From positions 1 through 12,313 of the forward strand of contig JAPLSR010000449.1 in NCBI GenBank assembly GCA_026398545.1: a DNA stretch of 12,313 nt, written 5' to 3'. The stretch comes from Candidatus Sumerlaeota bacterium. Lineage in GTDB: Bacteria; Sumerlaeota; Sumerlaeia; MWCT01. This document shows, in pieces, positions 7,270-12,313 of this stretch. A program made the translations under genes and the position numbers. The notes below the pieces were generated by a model. The model worked only from the letters and a program-made list of their open reading frames with translations. It did no database searches and was not told the origin of the DNA. How positions within the stretch are numbered: the stretch's first letter is position 1; every line of letters begins with the position of its first letter.

Positions 7270-7364
7270 TCTCTCTTGAAGCAATAAATCATCCTGATTG
7301 ATGAAAGATAGTAGATTCTCCAGCGGCTGTTCCTGAATCCATGACACAAAAGTATCCCAGAGGG
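7270..7364 (+). repeat. Direct repeat, right copy (overlaps the transporter start)
   Basis: This is the partner of the copy at 6239-6333. The 45 bases 7294-7338 are identical to 6263-6307. The left part still reads ISLEAINHPD and stop in the matching frame, with two of its three differences from the other copy at third codon positions, although the frame has a TGA just upstream (7259-7261) and is not part of a gene here. The right part supplies the first codons of the oligopeptide transporter. Confidence 0.9.
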
Positions 7365-8795
7365 CTTTATTATCTGTTTGTAACCGAGATGTGGGAACGG
7401 TTCAGCTTTTATGGCATTTCGGCTGTTTTGATTTTATACCTGACGAAAAAACTGGGTTTGTCCATTAACGAAGCGGGACTGGCATCCGGCGCCTACATGG
7501 CGTTTACCTTCATGACGCCGATTCTGGGCGGCTTTGTGGCTGACAAAATCCTGGGACTGCGCTATTCCGTTACCATTGGCGGCGTCTTTATACTGGCAGG
7601 AAACGTTATTCTGGCGTGCGGCGAAGGATTGCTCTACGTTTTCATCGGCTTGACTTGTGTGGCGCTCGGCACCGGATATCTGAAATCAACCGTCTCGGTG
7701 ATGGTGGGAAAGCTGTACAAGGAGGGCGATACCCACCGCGACAGCGGTTATACCCTGTTTTATATGGGCATCAATGTCGGCGCCTTGCTTGCCGGTCTCC
7801 TCATGGGGGAGGTCGCCATACGCTACGGCTGGACCAGGGGCTTTTATTTATCTTCGGGCGGAATGCTGCTGGGCTTGATTGCGTTTCGGCTGGGCTATAA
7901 GCATTACAACAACGAGGCAGACGGTTTCCAACGTGAGAATCTGTTCAAGCGTTTGCTCGGCGTTCCGAATCTGGCATGGATTATCGCCGGAACGATTGGC
8001 GTGGGCGCATTGATGATTTATCTGTTCTATCATTCCCAACAGACAAAAATCACTATTACCTTTCTTAGCATGGCGATTGTCGCCGGGATTTTCCTTATGG
8101 GGCTGTTTTGCAAAGAGAAGAAGGAACGCAATTCGATTTTTGCGATTTTGATTATTATTGTCGCGGCGATTTGCTTCCAGTCGTATTTCAAGCAGATGTA
8201 CAATTCGGTGACGTTGTTCGTGGATTGCGACTTCGACCGCGTCTTGTTTGGTGTGCCGCTGGCGGCATCGTTCTTTGGATTAGTGCCAAACTCGCTGTCG
8301 GTGATTCTCCTCGCCGGCATGTTCACCTGGTTGTGGGCAAGATTGGCAGACAAGGGGAAGAACCCATCTATTCCGATGAAAATCGTTCTGGCACTGTGTT
8401 TTGCGGTTGCGAGTGCGGCGCTTCTGGCGTGGGTCGCCAATGGCATTGCGCTCAGTAGTGTAAAGGTTTCTGCCTGGTGGATTGTGCTGGCGATTGTGAT
8501 TTTGACGTTCGGCGAGCTGCATATCCTGCCGATGGGGTTGTCGGCGGTCAGCACGCTTGCGCCCAAACGCTATGCATCGTTGCTCATGGGCTCGTGGTTC
8601 CTCTGCAATTCATTGGGCGGTTATTTCTCTGGATTTTTTACCAGCCTGGTGAATGTGGATAAGTCGCGAGTGCAGGATGTTTCCTATACGGCATCTGCGT
8701 ACTTCGGCTTGTACTGGAAATGCGCTGTAGGGCTGGCAATTGTTGCGGTCATGATGCTGGGAATAACGCCACTGGTAAAAAAACTCATGCGTTGA
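7341..8795 (+). CDS. Proton-dependent oligopeptide transporter (POT/PTR2 family, MFS)
   Basis: A complete 484-residue inner-membrane protein with about 14 hydrophobic segments, the usual size for bacterial POT carriers, which import di- and tripeptides with protons. The N-terminus shows the ExxER motif in TEMWERFSFYG (Glu16, Glu19, Arg20), the proton-coupling site of the family. PTR2 signature sequence FYMGINVGALLAGLLMG begins at residue 140. Further on, DCDFDRVLFGVPLAASFFG and LWARLADKGKNPSIPMKIVL match the later membrane segments and loop. The ATG at 7341 fits the normal family N-terminus (KYPRGLYYLF) but has no recognisable Shine-Dalgarno sequence; the bases in front belong to the 95-base repeat. 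Translation may therefore rely on another mechanism, or the repeat event removed the original leader. It is followed by a 114-base gap before the methyltransferase. Substrate specificity cannot be read from the sequence. Confidence 0.92.
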   Translation: MTQKYPRGLYYLFVTEMWERFSFYGISAVLILYLTKKLGLSINEAGLASGAYMAFTFMTPILGGFVADKILGLRYSVTIGGVFILAGNVILACGEGLLYVFIGLTCVALGTGYLKSTVSVMVGKLYKEGDTHRDSGYTLFYMGINVGALLAGLLMGEVAIRYGWTRGFYLSSGGMLLGLIAFRLGYKHYNNEADGFQRENLFKRLLGVPNLAWIIAGTIGVGALMIYLFYHSQQTKITITFLSMAIVAGIFLMGLFCKEKKERNSIFAILIIIVAAICFQSYFKQMYNSVTLFVDCDFDRVLFGVPLAASFFGLVPNSLSVILLAGMFTWLWARLADKGKNPSIPMKIVLALCFAVASAALLAWVANGIALSSVKVSAWWIVLAIVILTFGELHILPMGLSAVSTLAPKRYASLLMGSWFLCNSLGGYFSGFFTSLVNVDKSRVQDVSYTASAYFGLYWKCAVGLAIVAVMMLGITPLVKKLMR

Positions 8796-8909
8796 CTCCT
8801 CTTGAGATCTCTTTTCACGTCGTATTCCTTTCTGTCTGCAAGATGCAGGGACTGTGAAATAATACTATCGGTTCGTCCCAACCAGCGATTTCCCGGGAGG
8901 AACAGGGCA

Positions 8910-9707
8910 ATGGCTTTTTATGCAAGAAGCCGGTATGATTGGATTGTGGTTTTCTTCCTGATATTGCTCGTGACATTCGGCGGATGGACGTTGTGTCCTG
9001 CCGAAATTCCCACAACAGGCACATTGAACCTCAAAGTAAAATCCTGGACACCGCCCCGTTTTAAGGAGCGGCAAAAGGAACGCGATGCCATGGTGAAGGT
9101 CATCAGGGAATACGGGCTTGAGGACGCCGCCGTTCTGAAGGCGATGACTCATGTGCCCCGCCATGAATTTGTGCCCGTTAGTATATCCTCGGCGGCGTAT
9201 GAGGATTCTCCCCAGCCCATTGGGTATGGACAGACCATCTCCCAGCCTTATATTGTGGCGGAAATGACGCGTCTTTTGAAACTCAAGCCCGATTCCCGCG
9301 TTCTGGAAATCGGCACAGGCTCCGGTTATCAGGCAACCGTCCTGACAGAATTTACGCCTTTTGTGTTCTCCATTGAGATTATTGAGCCGCTTGCGAAAAA
9401 GGCGCAGGAGCGGCTGGGGCGACTGGGTTACAATGTGATTAAACTCAGGAATGGCGACGGTTACAACGGCTGGCAGGAGGAGGCGCCCTTTGACGCCATT
9501 ATCGTAACGGCGGCGGCAGGGGAGATTCCTCCGCCCCTGCTCCGGCAGTTGAAAAAAGGGGGACGCATGGTGATTCCGGTTGCCGCCGCGTATGGGACGC
9601 AGTGGCTTGTGCTTGTCGAAAAGGATAAGGAGGGCAAGGTCACAACCCGCCAATTGCTGCCGGTCCGCTTTGTGCCCCTTTTGCGCAAGGAGGATATAAA
9701 GCGTTGA
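8910..9707 (+). CDS. pcm: Exported protein-L-isoaspartate O-methyltransferase (PCMT)
   Basis: This 265-residue enzyme transfers a methyl group from S-adenosylmethionine to L-isoaspartyl residues in damaged proteins, starting their repair. The catalytic domain is complete: AVLKAMTHVPRHEFVP, then the substrate-side motif YEDSPQPIGYGQTISQPYIV, then the SAM-binding motif I VLEIGTGSGYQATVLTEF (about residues 131-148), and later AIIVTAAAGEIPPPLLRQLK and GGRMVIPV. Ahead of it is a hydrophobic segment, DWIVVFFLILLVTFGGWTL (about 10-28), followed by CPAEIP, fitting a signal peptide or membrane anchor; most PCMTs are cytoplasmic and lack this. I chose the ATG at 8910 over the upstream in-frame TTG (8802) because GGGAGG lies at 8895-8900 and the signal peptide then starts normally. 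The next gene begins 4 bases after the stop, so the two are probably translated together. Repair of extracytoplasmic proteins is inferred from the signal. Confidence 0.88.
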   Translation: MAFYARSRYDWIVVFFLILLVTFGGWTLCPAEIPTTGTLNLKVKSWTPPRFKERQKERDAMVKVIREYGLEDAAVLKAMTHVPRHEFVPVSISSAAYEDSPQPIGYGQTISQPYIVAEMTRLLKLKPDSRVLEIGTGSGYQATVLTEFTPFVFSIEIIEPLAKKAQERLGRLGYNVIKLRNGDGYNGWQEEAPFDAIIVTAAAGEIPPPLLRQLKKGGRMVIPVAAAYGTQWLVLVEKDKEGKVTTRQLLPVRFVPLLRKEDIKR

Positions 9708-9711
9708 GACC

Positions 9712-12141
9712 ATGATGATATACCGCACACGACTGGCGATTTTCTTAGTCTCGCTCTCCCTTGTCGGACTGGAACTGGCGTTGATGCGGGTATTGTCGCT
9801 TTCCTTCTGGCATCATTTCGCATCCATGGTCATCAGCATCGCCCTGCTGGGAATCGGCTTCAGCGGGACGCTCCTTTTTGCGCTGAGGAAGACGTGCGAG
9901 GCGCGGCGTCAATTGTGTCTTGCCCTGTCCGCCTACGCTTTTTCCTGGAGCGTCCTTTTAAGCCATTGGGCGGTCCGGAAGGTTCCGCTGGATATGTATC
10001 AACTCGCCTGGAACCTGACCGGTGAATGGTTTCATATCCTCATCATCGAAATTATTCTGCTGGTTCCTTTCACATTTGCGGGGGGGCTGGTCGGTCTTGC
10101 GTTGATGGACCGCAAGGAATATATCGGCGGACATTACGCCGCCAATCTAACCGGTTCCGGCGCCGGGGCGCTCATCGCAATTCTTTTGATGTTCCTGATG
10201 GATATTCCGGAACTCATCATGGTCATGGCGGTTCTTGGTTATCTTGCCGGCGTTCTTTTGTCGCCCTGGAAACAAGTCCGGATGACCTTGACAGGCGTAT
10301 GCGCGGGGGTTGGCCTGTTTTTTCTCTGCCTGCTACTGCCTCCGGTCATCACACTTTCCCCTTATAAAAAACTGGCGATTGAGAAGACCAAACCTGGAAC
10401 AGATGTGATGTATCAGACATGGGGACCGTTGGGGCGAATTGATGTGGTGAAGGGTCCTTCCATTCATGATGCGCCGCCTGGAATGAGCCTGCAGAATCCC
10501 CACCCGATTCCGCCACGAATTCTTTTGATGGTGGATGGGAGTCAGACGAATATAATATATCGGATAAAAGAGGACAGCGACCGCGCCTTTCTCGATTGGA
10601 CAACTGGCGTCTTGCCGTATTATATGGTCGCCCGTCCGACCGTCCTCATCATCGGCGCCGGCGGGGGTGGCGCCATTGCGCAGGCATACCATCACCAGAG
10701 CGCCGACATCGTTGCGTTGGAATTGAATTCGCAAATTACCCGGCTCATGAAGGGTCCGCTTCAGGATTATGGAGGCTCAATATATAATGCTCCGGGGGTT
10801 GTCACAAGAGATGAAGAACCTCGTGGTTATCTTGCCTCTGGGAAGAAATCATTTGATATCATTCAGATTCCGCTCCTTGATATTCCGGGAGAGTCCATGA
10901 CAGGCGCTCAGGCAACCGGTGAATCATATCTTTATACGATTGATTCCTTTGGCGCCCTCTTTGAGCATTTGAGTGAGCGGGGCATCTTGTGCGTGACCCG
11001 ATATGCTCAGGTTCCGCCGCGGGAAGGGTTGCGAATCTTTGACATGGCTGTGCAGATGCTGAAATCAAAAGACATTGTTCCAGTCAGCCGCCTCGCATTG
11101 ATTCGCAGTTGGGAGACCGTTACCCTGCTTGTATCCAGACAACCCTGGACGCCGGAGCAACTGGTTTTCATCCGTGATTTTTGCCGCAATCGGGGATTTG
11201 ATTTGTGTTACCTGCCCGGATTGAATCCCTCAGAGGTCAATCAGTTTCATATCATGGAACAGCCGCTTTATTTTGAAGGGGCGATGGCGTTGCTCGGTCC
11301 GGGGAGGGCGGCGTTTCTGGATGATTACCTGTTCAACGTGGAGTCGCCGACCGATGACAGACCTTACTTTTTTAATTTCCTGAGTTTGCGTCATCTGCCG
11401 GAATTAAAAAGGCAATTGAAGGGGAGATTTCCCGCTTTTATGGAGCTTGGCTCACTGCTTCAGGTTGTCGCCTTGCTCCAGTCGCTCATCCTGTCGGCGG
11501 TCATGCTTTTTCTGCCTTTAATTCCCGGCGTCAGGGCATGTAAAGACATCAAGGGAAGAAGGGCAGGCATTTTGTATTTCTTTTTCCTTGGGGCGGGCTT
11601 CATGTTGTTAGAGATGGGATTCATGCAAAAATTGATACTTTATCTTTCGCATCCAATTTATTCCGCGGCGGTGGTGATTGCGGGATTTTTGATATTTGCG
11701 GGTCTGGGCAGCGGAGTCAGCGGTTTGTGGCATGATAAACCGATTCGGGTGTTAAAAATGACCGTTGTGTTTATGCTCATCATAATCCTGATGTATCGTA
11801 TTTTTATACAGAATCTGCTTGATGCAACAGGGGCTCTGGCGCTCCCTCTGCGGGTTGTGGTTTCTCTCTTCATGATTGCCCCCCTTGCATTTGCCATGGG
11901 ACATCTCTTTCCGATGGGATTAAGGCGTTTAAGGATGAATGCCCCCGCCATGCTCCCCTGGGCATGGGCGGTGAACGGATTCGCCTCGGTGATAGCCACG
12001 GTCAGCGCCCCGCTTCTTGCGATGAGCATCGGGTTTTCCCGTTTGATTATTCTCGCCGTCATGTGCTATATTGCCGCCGGACTCCTGTTCTCACGCCTGC
12101 CGGACAAAACAAAAAATCATGTTGCGCTTCAGGGAGCATAA
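9712..12141 (+). CDS. Polytopic membrane protein with a spermidine-synthase-like domain
   Basis: This 809-residue protein has three parts. Residues 1-215 contain about six or seven membrane segments (LAIFLVSLSLVGLELALMRV, FASMVISIALLGIGFSGTLL, IIEIILLVPFTFAGGLVGLA). Residues 300-480 form a Rossmann-like domain of the spermidine synthase/SAM-methyltransferase fold: VLIIGAGGGGAIAQAY (glycine loop), VALELN (the acid that binds the ribose), then SFDIIQIPL, TGESYLYTIDSFGALF and LSERGILCVTRY. Residues 580-800 contain further membrane segments, including GAGFMLLEMGFMQKLILYLS and LAFAMGHLFPMGLRRL, both recurrent in this family. The aspartate-containing D-x-TDP-like catalytic loop of true polyamine synthases is replaced by QIPLLDIPGES, so polyamine synthesis is unlikely. 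Function is unknown. It follows the exported PCMT by 4 bases. AAGGAGG at 9687-9693 is about 18 bases from this ATG, farther than ideal; another ATG follows at once (9715). Confidence 0.8.
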   Translation: MMIYRTRLAIFLVSLSLVGLELALMRVLSLSFWHHFASMVISIALLGIGFSGTLLFALRKTCEARRQLCLALSAYAFSWSVLLSHWAVRKVPLDMYQLAWNLTGEWFHILIIEIILLVPFTFAGGLVGLALMDRKEYIGGHYAANLTGSGAGALIAILLMFLMDIPELIMVMAVLGYLAGVLLSPWKQVRMTLTGVCAGVGLFFLCLLLPPVITLSPYKKLAIEKTKPGTDVMYQTWGPLGRIDVVKGPSIHDAPPGMSLQNPHPIPPRILLMVDGSQTNIIYRIKEDSDRAFLDWTTGVLPYYMVARPTVLIIGAGGGGAIAQAYHHQSADIVALELNSQITRLMKGPLQDYGGSIYNAPGVVTRDEEPRGYLASGKKSFDIIQIPLLDIPGESMTGAQATGESYLYTIDSFGALFEHLSERGILCVTRYAQVPPREGLRIFDMAVQMLKSKDIVPVSRLALIRSWETVTLLVSRQPWTPEQLVFIRDFCRNRGFDLCYLPGLNPSEVNQFHIMEQPLYFEGAMALLGPGRAAFLDDYLFNVESPTDDRPYFFNFLSLRHLPELKRQLKGRFPAFMELGSLLQVVALLQSLILSAVMLFLPLIPGVRACKDIKGRRAGILYFFFLGAGFMLLEMGFMQKLILYLSHPIYSAAVVIAGFLIFAGLGSGVSGLWHDKPIRVLKMTVVFMLIIILMYRIFIQNLLDATGALALPLRVVVSLFMIAPLAFAMGHLFPMGLRRLRMNAPAMLPWAWAVNGFASVIATVSAPLLAMSIGFSRLIILAVMCYIAAGLLFSRLPDKTKNHVALQGA

Positions 12142-12313
12142 AGGCGGAGCCACGCCCAATTTTCGCTCATAGCCGAGAAGGACGGGCCCCTCAAAGGCTT
12201 CCGACGGGGCATTCTTGCCGTTTTATACGCCAAAAATCTCACAAAGTACTCGTCCTTTCATTCACTCCTCTCGCAGACCCCGCTTTTCGAGAACCCTATT
12301 TCGCGAATGGCTC
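12142..12313. other. Right-edge stretch without a supportable gene
   Basis: These 172 bases show no convincing gene, start site or terminator hairpin. On the minus strand, a frame entering from the edge reads 16 codons (SHSRNRVLEKRGLREE) and then stops at 12262-12264; it could be the tail of a gene beyond the window, but it matches nothing I recognise. No T-run follows a stem after the stop of the preceding gene. Confidence 0.4.

Noticed and set aside
7108..7347. A small minus-strand frame across the right repeat
   Set aside because: It has no motif or clear ribosome binding site, and it overlaps the repeat and the transporter start.
8802..8909. A longer methyltransferase beginning at TTG 8802
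   Set aside because: The ATG at 8910 has a good GGGAGG site and starts directly with a signal-like segment; the upstream extension is not family-like.
8865..9728. A 287-codon minus-strand frame opposite the methyltransferase
   Set aside because: The plus strand encodes a clear PCMT with motif I; the antisense product looks like random sequence.

Overview
The window comes from an uncultured-type bacterium that I cannot place to a species. The only clues are weak. The type II pseudopilin-like protein, with an AIPNFLEAQVRSKVSRAKAD-style helix, the parallel beta-helix secreted protein, the giant membrane spermidine-synthase-like protein and the short TCAATTA tandem repeats are the kind of content common in Gram-negative candidate phyla such as Omnitrophota or Sumerlaeota and in PVC relatives. 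That placement is inference. Strong GGAGG-type ribosome binding sites appear before several genes.

Left edge (1-773), minus strand: the start of a superoxide reductase gene lies downstream of a broken ferritin gene. The ferritin keeps only its C-terminal half. Its first half is replaced by what looks like the start of an unrelated transposase, with imperfect repeats further upstream. A short AT-rich tandem repeat separates the ferritin remnant from the superoxide reductase.

Middle (774-6270), plus strand: a secreted parallel beta-helix protein is followed closely by a radical SAM/SPASM gene that carries an in-frame TAG and one apparent single-base frameshift. After that comes a multi-pass GT-C/PMT-like glycosyltransferase that has lost its N-terminus and ends in an incomplete DUF1566 (Lcl C-terminal-like) domain. 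The layout suggests a former cell-surface or glycan-related operon that is decaying, or else a stretch with sequencing errors.

6239-7364: two copies of a roughly 95-base direct repeat flank a pseudopilin gene and a short stretch resembling mobile-repeat debris. The repeat spans the tail of the upstream reading frame and the first codons of the downstream transporter, so the pilin segment looks like an insertion or duplication between two once-adjacent genes.

Right (7341-12141), plus strand: a complete proton-dependent oligopeptide (POT) transporter, an exported protein-L-isoaspartate O-methyltransferase, and a polytopic membrane protein with a central spermidine-synthase-like domain. The last two are only 4 bases apart and are probably co-translated. 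The final 172 bases hold no gene I can support.

I found no tRNA, rRNA, CRISPR array or complete insertion sequence. The clearest unusual features are the repeat-flanked pilin cassette, the ferritin/transposase chimera, the TAG inside a conserved radical SAM frame, and the glycosyltransferase-DUF1566 fusion. None of them on its own amounts to a demonstrated new system.
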